Positions 1-11,890 of a DNA stretch of 64,000 bases are shown here, piece after piece; position 1 is the stretch's first letter; each line of letters starts with the position of its first letter. The notes under the pieces were generated by a model, which saw nothing but the letters and a program-made list of their open reading frames with translations, searched no databases and had not been told where the DNA came from. Origin of the DNA: Aureimonas sp. Leaf427 (lineage in GTDB: Bacteria > Pseudomonadota > Alphaproteobacteria > Rhizobiales > Rhizobiaceae); NCBI RefSeq assembly GCF_001425485.1, contig NZ_LMQW01000051.1:342489-406488 (forward strand), in the 5' to 3' direction. The position numbers were made by a program, and so were the translations under genes.

Positions 1-737
1 CGTTTTTCGTCGAGGGCCGGGCGCTCCTCGTTCAGTTCCGGCTCGACGACCCCTTGCGTCTCCATCCAGTTGGCGATGGCCCACCACATGACCGCCCAGG
101 CGGAGCCGGCGACCCAGCCGGCCGCGACGTCGGTCGGCCAGTGGACGCCGAGATAGACGCGGCTGAACCCGACGGCGAGCGTGATGAGGATCGCCACCGT
201 GAAGACGTAGATCTTCATCGCCCGGCGCGGCTGGACGCGCGCGATCAGCGTCGCGAGCGTCAGATAGGTGACCGAGGAGACCATGGCATGGCCGCTCGGA
301 AAGCTCGTCGTGTAGACGATCGAGCCGTGCGGCACGAGCTCCGGGCGAGGGCGGCTGAAGCCGTGTTTCAGCAGTGAGGACATGAGAAACCCGCCGCCGA
401 TCGCCGCGATCACCACCCACATGGAGCGCTTGTTGCCCTGAAGGCGCAGGAAGAGCGCGACCGCGATCGTCAGGAGCGTCAGGATGCCGGTGCCGCCGAG
501 CGCGGTGAAGTCGCGCACCAGCTCTCGCAGCCAGCCCGGCCCGTAGGGATTGGCCGGGTCCGCCGCGTCGCGCAGCGAGAGCAGGAGCCAGGTGTCGAAG
601 GCGTGGGTCTCGCCCTCCATGACCTCGCCGGCCAGGGCGACGAAACCCCAGATCGCCGCGCAGACGACGATGGCCCCGAAGACGGTCGGGCCGGTGAGGG
701 GATGGCGGGGGGAGCGGAACGGGGCGGTGATGTTCAT
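1..737 (-). CDS. PAP2-family phosphatase, 3' end beyond window
   Basis: This is a membrane phosphatase of the type-2 phosphatidic acid phosphatase family, which removes phosphate from lipid phosphates or undecaprenyl diphosphate at the membrane. The reverse strand opens with ATG at 735-737 (MNITAPFRSP) and stays open to base 1, so at least 245 residues are present and the C-terminus is missing. The tripartite PAP2 signature is visible in order: KHGFSRPRPE, then FPSGHAM, then SRVYLGVHWPTD, which supply the catalytic Lys/Arg/His residues. Several hydrophobic stretches separate them, as expected for five or six membrane passes. It is divergent from pncA. The exact lipid substrate cannot be told from sequence. 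Confidence 0.9.
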   Translation of the reverse strand, partial: MNITAPFRSPRHPLTGPTVFGAIVVCAAIWGFVALAGEVMEGETHAFDTWLLLSLRDAADPANPYGPGWLRELVRDFTALGGTGILTLLTIAVALFLRLQGNKRSMWVVIAAIGGGFLMSSLLKHGFSRPRPELVPHGSIVYTTSFPSGHAMVSSVTYLTLATLIARVQPRRAMKIYVFTVAILITLAVGFSRVYLGVHWPTDVAAGWVAGSAWAVMWWAIANWMETQGVVEPELNEERPALDEK

Positions 738-910
738 GTCTCGCTAAACGGGACGACGCGCTTCAGTTTCAAGAGCGCCTCCCGCAAGAAGAAGCATCCG
801 CCCGCCTTTTTGATCGCTGGACCGACGCCGTGTTCGTCTGCATCTTTCGTTTGGCTCGAAGGCGCGCCTCCATGCCCATCGAGCTGATGATGTTTGAGGG
901 GATCACGAGC

Positions 911-1540
911 ATGCAGACCTTCGGCCAGTACGACGCCCTTCTCGTCATCGACGTTCAGAACGATTTCTGCCCGGGCGGCGCGCTGGCCGTGCCCGGAGGG
1001 GACGAGGTCGTGCCGATCGTCAACCGGCTGGCCGCCCGGATCGCCAATGTCGTGGCGACGCAGGACTGGCATCCGAAGGGCCACGTCTCCTTCGCCTCGA
1101 CGCACGGTCTCCAGCCCTTCCAGACGATCGAGCTGCCCTACGGCACGCAGGTCCTCTGGCCCGATCATTGCGTGCAAGGGAGCGCAGGCGCCGAGTTCCA
1201 CCCCGGTCTTCGGCTGCCGCATGCGCAGGCGGTCATTCGCAAAGGCTATCGGCCGGAGATCGACAGCTATTCCGGGCTCGTGGAGGCCGATCGGACGACG
1301 CCGACCGGGCTCGGCGGCTATCTCACCGAACGCGGCATTCGCCGCGTCTTCGTCGCGGGCCTCGCGCTCGACTTCTGCGTCGCCTGGACCGCGCTGGACG
1401 CGCGCCGGCACGGGCTGGACGTGGTTCTGATCGAGGATGCCTGCCGGGCGATCGATCTCGACGGCTCGCGCGAACGGGCGCTGAACGACATGCAGGCGGC
1501 GGGCGTCGTGCGGGCCCTCTCGGACGAACTGCTCGCCTGA
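911..1540 (+). CDS. pncA: Nicotinamidase (PncA)
   Basis: The enzyme hydrolyses nicotinamide to nicotinate for NAD salvage through the Preiss-Handler route. The 209-residue isochorismatase-fold protein shows LLVIDVQNDFCPGG near the N-terminus (catalytic Asp), the metal-binding QDWHPKGHVSF segment (Asp, His, His), VIRKGY (likely catalytic Lys) and LALDFCVAWTALDA (nucleophilic Cys). Length matches bacterial PncA (about 210). I chose the ATG at 911 because the protein then starts MQTFGQYDALLVID; the frame is open from 830, but that extension is not family-like. It stands alone between divergent and convergent neighbours. Confidence 0.93.
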   Translation: MQTFGQYDALLVIDVQNDFCPGGALAVPGGDEVVPIVNRLAARIANVVATQDWHPKGHVSFASTHGLQPFQTIELPYGTQVLWPDHCVQGSAGAEFHPGLRLPHAQAVIRKGYRPEIDSYSGLVEADRTTPTGLGGYLTERGIRRVFVAGLALDFCVAWTALDARRHGLDVVLIEDACRAIDLDGSRERALNDMQAAGVVRALSDELLA

Positions 1541-1549
1541 GAAGCGCCG

Positions 1550-2050
1550 TTACCAGCCCATCGTGCCCGGCGGTCCCTTGAAGGGGCCGACGACGCCGCT
1601 CGTGATCCAGCCGCCGTAGAAGCCGCCCTCCTGGGGCACGACGCGCTCGCCGTCGACGAAACAGGCATCGACCCGCGAGGCGTAGAAGGCGATGTGATCC
1701 CTGGCCGCCTCGAAATCCGGGGTCGGCCTCGGATAGGACCAGCCCGCTTCCTGCGAGATCTGCGCGCCGAGGACGAGGTCGTGATAGACCGCGCCGCCCT
1801 TCCACTCGCACAGAGTTCGGCGGGAGGCCGGGACGAGCAGCGACAGGTCGACGTCCTCGGGCGGAAAATAATAGGCGGGCGGATGGCTCGCCTCGATCGC
1901 GCGAAACCCGCCGCGCGTTTCCGCAACGACGCGGCCGCAGAACTCGACCCTCAGATGCCGGGTGTTCGCTTCCAGCCGCGCGGGCCGCGGAAAATCCCAG
2001 ACGCTCTCCTGTCCGGGGCCGATCGGGTCGCGATGGGGATGCTGAGCCAT
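1550..2050 (-). CDS. DUF427 domain protein
   Basis: This is a 166-residue protein of the DUF427 family, a small beta-rich domain common in soil bacteria whose function is unknown. Family-like segments are HLRVEFCGRVVAETRGG near the start, AYYFPPEDVD, TLCEWKGGAVYHDL and ending in GFYGGWITSGVVGPFKG. The chosen start (MAQHPHRDPI) gives the usual DUF427 N-terminus; an upstream in-frame ATG at 2161 would add 37 unconserved residues. It converges on pncA with nine bases between the stops. No function is inferred. Confidence 0.85.
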   Translation of the reverse strand: MAQHPHRDPIGPGQESVWDFPRPARLEANTRHLRVEFCGRVVAETRGGFRAIEASHPPAYYFPPEDVDLSLLVPASRRTLCEWKGGAVYHDLVLGAQISQEAGWSYPRPTPDFEAARDHIAFYASRVDACFVDGERVVPQEGGFYGGWITSGVVGPFKGPPGTMGW

Positions 2051-2188
2051 GGCTTCCAAACTGGCGCGCGCCCGTGAAATGGCGAGCGCAGGAAAGCTCA
2101 GTGATTCAAGTTTCGCGCCGGCCATATCCAAGTCGGCCGGACGTCCTATGTCTCCCGACAAGAAGCGAGCGAAGCCGGAGAGTTAGCG

Positions 2189-4123
2189 TTGGATATCGTC
2201 ACGTCAGAAAATCTGCGCAGGGCGCTACCGCTCTTCACGGCGCTCGCCATCGGCGTTCTCGTCCTGTGCATCTCGTCGATCCTCTATCTCGGGCGCGAGA
2301 TTTTCGTGCCCTTCGCGCTCGCCATTCTCCTCAGCTTCGCCCTCGCGCCGATCGTCAACGGGCTCCAGCGCTTCGCGGTGCCCCAGAGCGTCGCGATCAT
2401 CGGCGCGGTGACGGTCGCGATCGTCGCCATCGTCTTCGTCGGCTTCGTCATCGCCAACCAGCTCGCGACGCTCGCCACCGACCTTCCGACCTATCGCATC
2501 ACGATGCAGGAGAAGATCCAGGGCCTCTCCGATCCGACCGAGGGCAACGGCGCCATGGCGCGGGCCGCGCGCACGATCCAGGAGCTGATGGGCGACTTCG
2601 AGACGCTCGGCGGCAGCCAGACCCTCCAGTCGGCAGCCGAGGCGAAGCCGATGCTGGTGGAGATCGCGACGCCTGCCAACAAGCTGGAGACTGTTTCCTC
2701 CATCGTCTCGCCGCTGCTTCATCCGCTGGCGACCGTCGGCATCGTGCTCGTCTTCGCCTGTTTCATCCTCGCCCAGCGCGAGGATCTTCGAAACCGCTTC
2801 ATCCGCCTCGCCGGCACGGACGACCTTCAGCAGACGACCGGGGCCATCGACGACGCGGCGCGCCGCCTCAGCCGGCTTCTCCTGACGCAGCTCCTCGTCA
2901 ACACCGTGTTCGGCGTCGTCATCGGCACGGGGCTCTGGCTGATCGGCGTGCCGAGCCCGTATCTCTGGGGCATTCTCGCCGGCATCCTGCGCTTCGTTCC
3001 CTATATCGGCGCCTTCGTCGGCGCGGCGCTGCCGCTGGCTCTCGCCTTCGCCGTCGATCCCGGCTGGTCGATGGTGATCTATGTCGCGCTGCTCTTCGTC
3101 GTCGTGGAGCCGGTGCTGGGCCACGTCATCGAGCCGCTTCTCTACGGCCACACGAGCGGCCTTTCGCCTCTGTCGGTGATCCTCGCGGCGGCGATCTGGG
3201 CCTTTCTCTGGGGTCCCGTCGGCCTCGTTCTGGCGACGCCGCTCACCATCTGCCTCGTCGTCCTCGGCCGCCACGTTCCGCGCCTCGCGACGATCGACGT
3301 TCTCTTCGGCGACCGCCCTGCGCTCTCGCCGCAGCAGATCTTCTACCAGCGCATGCTGGCCGGTGCCGTCCGCGAAGCCTCCGATCAGGCCCGAACCTTC
3401 CTGCGCGAGCGGGCGCTCGTCACCTATTACGACGAGATCGCGCTCGAGGGCCTGCGTCTGGCGCATGAGGATGTCGCGCGCTTTGCCGTTGCCGGCGAAC
3501 GTCTCGATCTCCTGCGCTCCTCGACCTCGGAACTGGTCGAGCGGCTGGAGCGGGTGAAGAGCCCGCTGCCGAGCGGCGGCCAGCTGGACGCGGAAGCCGC
3601 CGCCGCGGTCGATGCGGCCGGTCCCGATCAGGCCGTCGCCCTCGTCGTGAAGCAGGCGAACGAGCTGGCTCCCGCCTTCCGCGGTTCGGCGCCGGTCGTC
3701 TGCGTCGCCGGCGTCAGCGAACTCGACGCGCCGCTGACCTCGATGCTCGCCCAGACCATCCGCAAGCACGGGCTCGGCGCGCGCATGGTGACGTGGAAGG
3801 AACTGGCCGAGCGCCAGCCGACGCGCGCCGATGCCGAAGGCGTCGCGCTCATCGTGCTTTCCTTCTTGGAGCCGCTCAGCACCGTGCACCTTCGCCAAGC
3901 CGTCCGCGCCGCTCACCGGATCGCGCCGAACGCGCGCATCGTCATCGGCATCTGGCGCGAACGCGACCCCGCCGCCCTCCAGCAGCTCCGCCGCCGCGTC
4001 CACGCCGACGTCATCGCCACGACCTTCACCATGGCGCTGAAGGCGGTGCTGGAGATTTCGAGCGATCCGGGCGTCGCGCAGATCGAGGCGACGGCAGGCG
4101 AGAAGAAGCAGCTCGCGGCGTAG
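2189..4123 (+). CDS. AI-2E family permease with long soluble C-terminal region
   Basis: The N-terminal half is an AI-2E/PerM-type transporter: about eight hydrophobic segments lie between residues 10 and 370, with the family's ILRFVPYIGAFVGA loop and a helical VEPVLGHVIEPLLYG segment. Known members export or import very different small solutes, so the substrate is open. The protein is 644 residues, far longer than the usual 350. The extra 280 residues are soluble and end in an alternating strand/helix unit (VVCVAGVSELDAP, GVALIVLSFLEP, RIVIGIW) that resembles a Rossmann-type or B12-binding-like fold; this is inference. The start is taken as TTG at 2189; no clearly better start is visible. Transcribed alone. 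Confidence 0.85.
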   Translation: MDIVTSENLRRALPLFTALAIGVLVLCISSILYLGREIFVPFALAILLSFALAPIVNGLQRFAVPQSVAIIGAVTVAIVAIVFVGFVIANQLATLATDLPTYRITMQEKIQGLSDPTEGNGAMARAARTIQELMGDFETLGGSQTLQSAAEAKPMLVEIATPANKLETVSSIVSPLLHPLATVGIVLVFACFILAQREDLRNRFIRLAGTDDLQQTTGAIDDAARRLSRLLLTQLLVNTVFGVVIGTGLWLIGVPSPYLWGILAGILRFVPYIGAFVGAALPLALAFAVDPGWSMVIYVALLFVVVEPVLGHVIEPLLYGHTSGLSPLSVILAAAIWAFLWGPVGLVLATPLTICLVVLGRHVPRLATIDVLFGDRPALSPQQIFYQRMLAGAVREASDQARTFLRERALVTYYDEIALEGLRLAHEDVARFAVAGERLDLLRSSTSELVERLERVKSPLPSGGQLDAEAAAAVDAAGPDQAVALVVKQANELAPAFRGSAPVVCVAGVSELDAPLTSMLAQTIRKHGLGARMVTWKELAERQPTRADAEGVALIVLSFLEPLSTVHLRQAVRAAHRIAPNARIVIGIWRERDPAALQQLRRRVHADVIATTFTMALKAVLEISSDPGVAQIEATAGEKKQLAA

Positions 4124-4163
4124 GATATGTTGGCCGCCATTTGAAAGGATGGCCGCCAGACGT

Positions 4164-4304
4164 CGCCCCCCTCTGCCTACCGGCATCTTCCCCCTCAAGG
4201 GGGGAGATCAGGCCAATCGCAAACGTCGCAAGATAATGCTTAGCCGCTCAAGCTGCCGATCTCCCCCCTTGAGGGGGAGATGTCCGGTAGGACAGAGGGG
4301 GGCG
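4164..4304. repeat. Large intergenic inverted repeat (rhizobial palindrome type)
   Basis: Two arms of about 46 bases, 4164-4209 and 4258-4304, are near-perfect reverse complements and are separated by 48 bases. Each arm contains its own small palindrome of C and G runs (cccctcaagggg type). The layout resembles the mosaic intergenic palindromes scattered through rhizobial genomes. It lies just past the permease gene and may end or stabilise transcripts; that role is inference. Confidence 0.75.
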
Positions 4305-4446
4305 CCTCGCGCAAGGTCTCGCCGAGTGAGCGCCAATCCTGCGATGTGCGCACCATCCTCCCCACTCAGCTCAGCTATTTTCCCCCGAACACTGTCCCGC
4401 ACCAAGCCGGCGGCCATCGCTCCTGCGTCCACCACCTCCAAATCAA

Positions 4447-4476
4447 AAGGCCCGCCGTGTCTCCACGGCGGGCCTT
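4447..4476. terminator. Bidirectional terminator-like hairpin
   Basis: A perfect 13-bp stem (aaggcccgccgtg against cacggcgggcctt) with a four-base loop lies between the convergent permease and glgX genes. A runs on one side and T-containing sequence on the other suit termination in both directions. The rest of the 4124-4499 gap holds only the inverted repeat. Confidence 0.75.
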
Positions 4477-4499
4477 CATCGTGATGCGACCGAGCGAAC

Positions 4500-6770
<2,271 letters not shown>

Positions 6771-6950
6771 CGGGAAATACGCCCTTGAAGGAGAAACGAG
6801 ACGTCGAGGAAGTGTCGAAGGGGCGGACTCGTTCCCCTGCGTCCACTGAACGTTTTCGCAGTTGCGTCGTTGTCACACCGCAGGGCCCAGGGCCGGATCG
6901 GCCGGAAGGCGGCCCTGCCGACTTTTGCGCCGAGAGATCAGGGTGACGTC

Positions 6951-7379
6951 TTGAAAGTGTCCGATATCATGAGCCGGTTCGTGGAATTCGCCGGGCCGGG
7001 CGAGAGCGCGACGGCGCTCGCCGAACTGATGGGCGATCTCGACGTCGGCGCCTTGCCCATCGGAACGCTGGAAGAGCCGCTCGGCGTCGTGACGGACCGC
7101 GACATTCTGTACCGGGTCGTCGCCAAGGGCCTCGATCCGAAGGAGACGGTCGCGAGCGACATTCTTTCCGCGCCGCTCGTCACCTGCGGCCCCGACGACG
7201 ATCTCGACCGGGCGATGGACCTGATGGCGGTGAACCATGTGCGCCGCCTCGGCGTGCGTCGCGGGGAGGGGCCGCTCGTCGGCTGGGTCACCCTTTCCGA
7301 CGTATCCCGTGTCCTCCTTCTGGAGACGCAGGCGGTGCCGGCGGCCTTGCGCGAACTCAACCCTGATAACGCCGCCTGA
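6951..7379 (+). CDS. CBS-domain pair protein
   Basis: This is a 142-residue protein made almost entirely of two CBS motifs, one ending GVVTDRDILYRVV and the other ending GWVTLSDVSRVLL. Such pairs usually bind adenine nucleotides or related ligands and act as sensors. I chose TTG at 6951 (MKVSDIMSRFVEFAG), which gives the common KVSDIM start and has a CAGGG sequence upstream; the frame is open from 6870 but the extension looks non-coding. The last 23 bases overlap the convergent gene at 7357. The partner protein is unknown. Confidence 0.85.
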   Translation: MKVSDIMSRFVEFAGPGESATALAELMGDLDVGALPIGTLEEPLGVVTDRDILYRVVAKGLDPKETVASDILSAPLVTCGPDDDLDRAMDLMAVNHVRRLGVRRGEGPLVGWVTLSDVSRVLLLETQAVPAALRELNPDNAA

Positions 7380-7956
7380 GGCTGGCGACGATCTCCTCGC
7401 CGAGCCCGAGGCGGGCCGCGAGATAAGCCAGATGATGCCGCCCGGTCGCCGTCGGGCGGCCAAGCGCGATCAGCGAGGCGGCATAGGCGTGGGACGAAAG
7501 CCCCGCCGCGACGATCTCGGGCAGAACGAGACTGAGCGCCCTCGGACGGATGAGCGCCTCGTCGAAGGCGGCGAGCAGAGTCTCGCTGGCCTGCGCCTCG
7601 ACCATGCGCGATCGGACGGCCTGAGGCTGCGACGCCGTGCGGGGATCGGCGAGGATGGCGGTGGCCGCGACCTCCACCAGAAGCGCCGCGGCACCCGGCT
7701 CCAGGGACTGAAAGTTGAGGGCCAGCGGGTAGGACGTCTGGAATCGGTTCGCCAGATGGACGTTCAGCACCTTCGCCGAAAGGGTGCGCAGCAGGATGTC
7801 GCGCTGCCGGTCGCGTGGCCCCAGAACGGGCTCGCCGGCGCGCGAAGGCACCGGCGCTGCGTCCGTCTCGGACAGAGCCATCAGCTCCAGGACGGGCGCC
7901 TCGCCATCGCGCGGGCCCGTCTCGGCATTGTTCCGTCCGCGGAACCAGTCGAGCAT
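7357..7956 (-). CDS. Unassigned helical protein at end of two-component operon
   Basis: I do not recognise this 199-residue protein with confidence. It starts [10 protein letters not shown], has a low-complexity linker to about residue 45, then a mostly helical domain. The C-terminal run, including RHHLAYLAARLGLGEEIV, looks like the end of a TerB/DUF533-like helical bundle; this is a weak resemblance only. Its ATG shares one base with the stop of the response regulator upstream (TGATG), so it is surely translated from the same mRNA as the kinase and regulator. That suggests a role as an output or accessory partner of that signalling pair. Confidence 0.7.
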   Translation of the reverse strand: MLDWFRGRNNAETGPRDGEAPVLELMALSETDAAPVPSRAGEPVLGPRDRQRDILLRTLSAKVLNVHLANRFQTSYPLALNFQSLEPGAAALLVEVAATAILADPRTASQPQAVRSRMVEAQASETLLAAFDEALIRPRALSLVLPEIVAAGLSSHAYAASLIALGRPTATGRHHLAYLAARLGLGEEIVASLRRRYQG

Positions 7957-8345
7957 CAGGCGACGGATTCGGTCGAGGCGGCGGCGGGCAGGAGCGCGTC
8001 GATCTGACCGAGCAGGCGCGAGAAATCCACCGGCTTGGCATGGTAGTCGTCGCAGCCGGCGGCCAGCGTCTTCTCGCGGTCGCCGGACATCGCATGCGCG
8101 GTGAGCGCGATGATCGGCATGCGCGGCAGCGAGGAGTCCGCCCGGATCGTGCGCGCGGCGGTCCAGCCGTCCATGACGGGAAGGTTCATGTCGAGAAGGA
8201 TGATGTCGGGATTGGCCGCGCGGGCCTTGTCGACGCCGTCCTGCCCGTCATGCGCCAGAACGACGTCGTAGCCGCGCCGCTTCAGCCGCCGCGACAGGAA
8301 GTCCCAGATTTCCTCATGGTCCTCGACGAGGAGTATGCGTGTCAT
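7956..8345 (-). CDS. Single-domain response regulator
   Basis: This 129-residue CheY-like receiver has no output domain. It begins [20 protein letters not shown] (acidic pocket) and carries the phospho-acceptor Asp in [14 protein letters not shown], the Thr of IIALTAHAM and the Lys of YHAKPVDF. Its ATG overlaps the stop of the hybrid kinase by four bases, and its stop touches the next gene. The arrangement fits a phosphorelay in which the hybrid kinase passes phosphate to this receiver, which then acts by protein contact. Confidence 0.93.
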   Translation of the reverse strand: MTRILLVEDHEEIWDFLSRRLKRRGYDVVLAHDGQDGVDKARAANPDIILLDMNLPVMDGWTAARTIRADSSLPRMPIIALTAHAMSGDREKTLAAGCDDYHAKPVDFSRLLGQIDALLPAAASTESVA

Positions 8346-11300
8346 GCCCGTGGCTCCACTTTTGGCGTCGGCAGGTCGAGCGGAGGGTTGCCCACCACGC
8401 CGCGCTTCGCAATAACGCGGATCTCGCCAACTAGCTCCTTCAACGAAACATCGCTTTTGGCGAGAACCTGATCGGCGTCCGACTGCAGCCGGCGCCACTC
8501 GTCCGCTGTCAGATCCTTCGAGGTGAGGACGACGACGGGAATGTTCCGCCATTCGGGCTTGGCGCGCAGCTGGTCGAGGAATTCGAACCCGTCCATGACG
8601 GGCATGACGAGGTCGAGAAGGATCAGCGTCGGAATGCGTTCCGCCACGCGCTCGAGCCCGATGCGTCCGTTCGGCGCGGTGACGACCGGCACCTTCACCT
8701 CCTCGCGCGACATCATGGTGGCGAAGCGCGCGAGCGTGTCCGTATCGTCGTCGATCGCCAGGATCAGCCCTTCGCCATCCGCCTTGTAGCGCGACATCAC
8801 CTCCTTCAGCTTGTCCCATTCGACGGGTTTTAGGAGATAGTCGGAGGCGCCAAGCGAGTAGCCGAGACTGTGTTCGTCGATGATCGTAACCATGATGACG
8901 GGCACGGCGCCGAGCACGGGATCGGCGCGGATCTCCGTCAGGACCGCCCAGCCGTCCATCCGTGGCATGGTGACGTCGAGGAGGATGACGTTCGGGCGGA
9001 TCGCCCGCGCCATTTCGAGGCCCGACACGCCGTCCGATGCCGTGCGCACGGAGAAGCCCTCGCGGCTGAGGAAGCGCGTGAGGAGCTCGCGTGCGTTCGG
9101 ATCGTCGTCGATGGCGAGAACGAGACCAGCCCCGCCGCCGTCGCCTTCGCCGGCCAGATGCAGGATCTCCTGCTCCTCGACCGTCTCCACCGCCTCGGCC
9201 GGAATGCGGATCGTGAAGACCGAGCCCTTGCCCTCCTGCGACCGCACGCCGATGTCGCCGCCGAGAAGCCGGCAGAAGGCGCGGGTGATGGCGAGGCCGA
9301 GGCCGGTGCCGCCGAACTTGCGCGTCGTCGAGGAATCCGCCTGCGTGAAGCGCTCGAAGAGCTTTTCGATCTGCTCCTGGCTCATGCCGATGCCGGTGTC
9401 CTCGACCTCGAAGCTCAGCCAGTCGCGACCGCCGTCCGACATGCGGCCGGCGCGCAGCGTGACGACGCCGTTCTCGGTGAACTTCGAGGCGTTGGAGAGT
9501 AGATTGATGAGGCACTGCCGGAGCTTGACCTGATCGGTATGGGCCTCGCCGAGATCGCCCTCGATGTCGATTTCGATGCGGTTGTTCTTCTTGGCCATGA
9601 GCGAGCCGACGGTGGACGTCACCTCGTCGAGGATCGTGCGGACCTCGATCGTCTCGGCATAGATCTCCATCCGCTCCGCCTCGATCTTGGAGAGGTCGAG
9701 CACGTTGTTGATGAGGCTGAGGAGGTGGCGTGCATTCCCCTCGATCTTGCGCAGGTCGGAGAGGAGATGCTCCTCGCCGAGATCCTCCACCTCTTCCTCC
9801 AGCATCTCGGCATAGCCGATGACGGCCGAAAGCGGCGTGCGAAGCTCGTGGCTCATATTGGCGATGAACTGGCTCTTGGCCCGGTTGGCCGCCTCGGCCG
9901 CTTCCTTGGCGGCTTCCAGCTCCTGCTCCGCCGCGCGCTGGCGCGTGACGTCCGTGTTCGTGCCGAACCAGCGCAGGATCCGGCCCTCGCCGTCGCGGAT
10001 CGGGACGGCCTGCGAGAGGAACCAGCGAAAGGTGCCGTCGACGCCCTTCAGCGGGAACGTGTCCTCCCAGACGTCACCCTCGGCGATCTGGCGCTTGTAC
10101 TTCTCCAGCACGCGGGACGCGTGGTCGGGATGATGGACCTTGGTCCAGCCCCAATCCTGCATCTCCTCCGGCGTCGTGCCGGTATAGTCGAACCAACGCT
10201 TGTTGTACCAGAAGATGTCGCCGGTCGGATCGGCCATCCAGGCAAGCTGGGGGATGTTGTCGGCGAGCGTGGTGAGCTGCCGTCCGGTCTCGCCGAGCTT
10301 CTCCTCGATGCGGCGAAGATCGGTCACGTCGGTATGCGTGCCGACCCATTCCGCCACCTCGCCGCGCTCGTCGAGGATCGGGACGGCCGTGACGCTCATG
10401 TTGCGCCATTCGCCGTCGGCCCGGCGCACGCGATGGTCCAGCTTGTAGGGCGTGCGGTTCTGGAGAGCGGCGGCCCAGAACTTGAACGTCGTGTCGCGGT
10501 CGTCGGGATGGACCTTCTCCAGCCAGCCGCTGCCCAGATGCTCGGCCTCGTTCTGGCCGGTGAACTGCATCCAGCCCTGCTGCGGCTTGACGAAGCGGCC
10601 GTTCGGCGGCGTCGTCCAGACGATCGAGGCGGTCGCGTCGATCAGCGTTCGGAAGCGCTCCTCGCTCTCCTCCAGCTGCCGCTCGGCGAGGATGCGCTGC
10701 GTCGTGTCGAGGACGACGAGCCCGACCGCCGGCCCGGACTTGACGCCCGACCATTCCACCGGAAAGGCCGCGACCAGCATGGAACGCTCGGTCTTGCCCG
10801 AGCCGGTCGCGGGGATGGTGACGTCGACATCGGACACGGTCGCGCCCTTCGCCAGAACGTCGGCGATGATCGGTTCGATGGAGCTCTGCTCGGAGCCGGC
10901 CGCGGACCAGGCGAGATTGCCTGTTCCGTCCGTCGCGAGCGCGTGGAACGGCGCGTTGGCCCGCAGGATCTTGCCGTCCTCGTCGAGGAAGCCGATGCCG
11001 ACCGGGGCGTTTTCCAGAAGCCCGGTCATCAGCTTGATATTGGCCCGGTTCTCGCGCTGCCGCCGGAAGGCGAGGGCGGCGAGGATCAGGGCGGCGAGAA
11101 CCGTCGCCGCGAAGGTCGCCGCCTGCATGGCCGAGGCGCGCTCGACCTCGGCCTGCTCGGCGCCGATGACGCCGTTCGCGGTGTTGATGATGGCATTGGC
11201 CTCGCCCCTCAGCGCATCCATCAGCCGCTTGCCCTCGCCCTGGCGCACCAGCTCCACGGCGGGATCGAAGCCCTGGCTGCGGCGCAGATCGACGACGCGG

Positions 11301-11719
11301 CCGCAATAGGCGATCTCCTCCCTGGCGATGCTCTGGAGCGCCAGGAGACGCTTCGGGTCCACCCCGCTTGCCTCCCCATGCTCGCCGATCGCGGCGACGT
11401 CGCGCTCGAACTCGGCAAGGCCCGTGTTGAAGGGTTCAAGGAAGGATTCCGAGCCGCTGAGCACATAGCCGCGCTGGCTGCTTTGGACGGTGGTGACGGA
11501 GGCGACGAGGCGCTGCACGTCGATGACCAGCGCCGACTGATGCGCGATCTCGGCCGTGCGGGTGCGGCTTTCCATCACGGTCCAGCCGAAGGCGCCGATC
11601 GCGACGAGGAGGAGAAGCCCCGTCAGCATGGTGCCTCTGCCGATCCCCTCGCGCTGGTCCTTGCGCCGGCGCTGGTCCTTGGAGGGATTGCCGGAACGGG
11701 ACCGGGCACCATACTGCAT
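8342..11719 (-). CDS. Hybrid sensor histidine kinase (CHASE3-PAS-HisKA-HATPase-REC-REC)
   Basis: The 1125-residue membrane kinase has a first membrane helix near residues 31-49, a CHASE3-like sensor segment ([16 protein letters not shown]), and a second helix near 210-228. Three PAS-type modules follow (for example [18 protein letters not shown] and [19 protein letters not shown]). Then come HisKA with the phospho-His in [20 protein letters not shown] and an HATPase domain with [13 protein letters not shown]. It ends in two receivers whose acceptor Asps lie in [13 protein letters not shown] and [13 protein letters not shown]. The ATG at 11719 was chosen because AGAGGTG lies eight bases upstream; the frame is open another 62 codons. 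The signal sensed is unknown. Confidence 0.92.
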   Translation of the reverse strand: MQYGARSRSGNPSKDQRRRKDQREGIGRGTMLTGLLLLVAIGAFGWTVMESRTRTAEIAHQSALVIDVQRLVASVTTVQSSQRGYVLSGSESFLEPFNTGLAEFERDVAAIGEHGEASGVDPKRLLALQSIAREEIAYCGRVVDLRRSQGFDPAVELVRQGEGKRLMDALRGEANAIINTANGVIGAEQAEVERASAMQAATFAATVLAALILAALAFRRQRENRANIKLMTGLLENAPVGIGFLDEDGKILRANAPFHALATDGTGNLAWSAAGSEQSSIEPIIADVLAKGATVSDVDVTIPATGSGKTERSMLVAAFPVEWSGVKSGPAVGLVVLDTTQRILAERQLEESEERFRTLIDATASIVWTTPPNGRFVKPQQGWMQFTGQNEAEHLGSGWLEKVHPDDRDTTFKFWAAALQNRTPYKLDHRVRRADGEWRNMSVTAVPILDERGEVAEWVGTHTDVTDLRRIEEKLGETGRQLTTLADNIPQLAWMADPTGDIFWYNKRWFDYTGTTPEEMQDWGWTKVHHPDHASRVLEKYKRQIAEGDVWEDTFPLKGVDGTFRWFLSQAVPIRDGEGRILRWFGTNTDVTRQRAAEQELEAAKEAAEAANRAKSQFIANMSHELRTPLSAVIGYAEMLEEEVEDLGEEHLLSDLRKIEGNARHLLSLINNVLDLSKIEAERMEIYAETIEVRTILDEVTSTVGSLMAKKNNRIEIDIEGDLGEAHTDQVKLRQCLINLLSNASKFTENGVVTLRAGRMSDGGRDWLSFEVEDTGIGMSQEQIEKLFERFTQADSSTTRKFGGTGLGLAITRAFCRLLGGDIGVRSQEGKGSVFTIRIPAEAVETVEEQEILHLAGEGDGGGAGLVLAIDDDPNARELLTRFLSREGFSVRTASDGVSGLEMARAIRPNVILLDVTMPRMDGWAVLTEIRADPVLGAVPVIMVTIIDEHSLGYSLGASDYLLKPVEWDKLKEVMSRYKADGEGLILAIDDDTDTLARFATMMSREEVKVPVVTAPNGRIGLERVAERIPTLILLDLVMPVMDGFEFLDQLRAKPEWRNIPVVVLTSKDLTADEWRRLQSDADQVLAKSDVSLKELVGEIRVIAKRGVVGNPPLDLPTPKVEPRA

Positions 11720-11890
11720 TGCGAACACCTCTGTGAGCAGACCCAGTCCGGCCCGCGTTCGGAAGGTGGCGTCGTTCGAGATCGTGGGAAGGTTGCCGGG
11801 CCTGTTTTCCCGAACCTTTTTGCGCTCGGGCGCCCGCCTTTGCGAACGAGCGTCCGGCATGTCCGCCGACCTTCGCGAGTTCCAAAGCCC

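Noticed and set aside
2225..4198. 657-codon minus-strand frame over the permease gene
   Set aside because: Arg/Glu/Asp-rich composition typical of a GC-bias shadow; the plus-strand frame has clear membrane helices and family motifs.
9539..11890. Upstream part of the 1373-codon plus-strand frame leading into the SLC13 permease
   Set aside because: Antisense to the hybrid kinase; the permease start at 11891 matches the family N-terminus.
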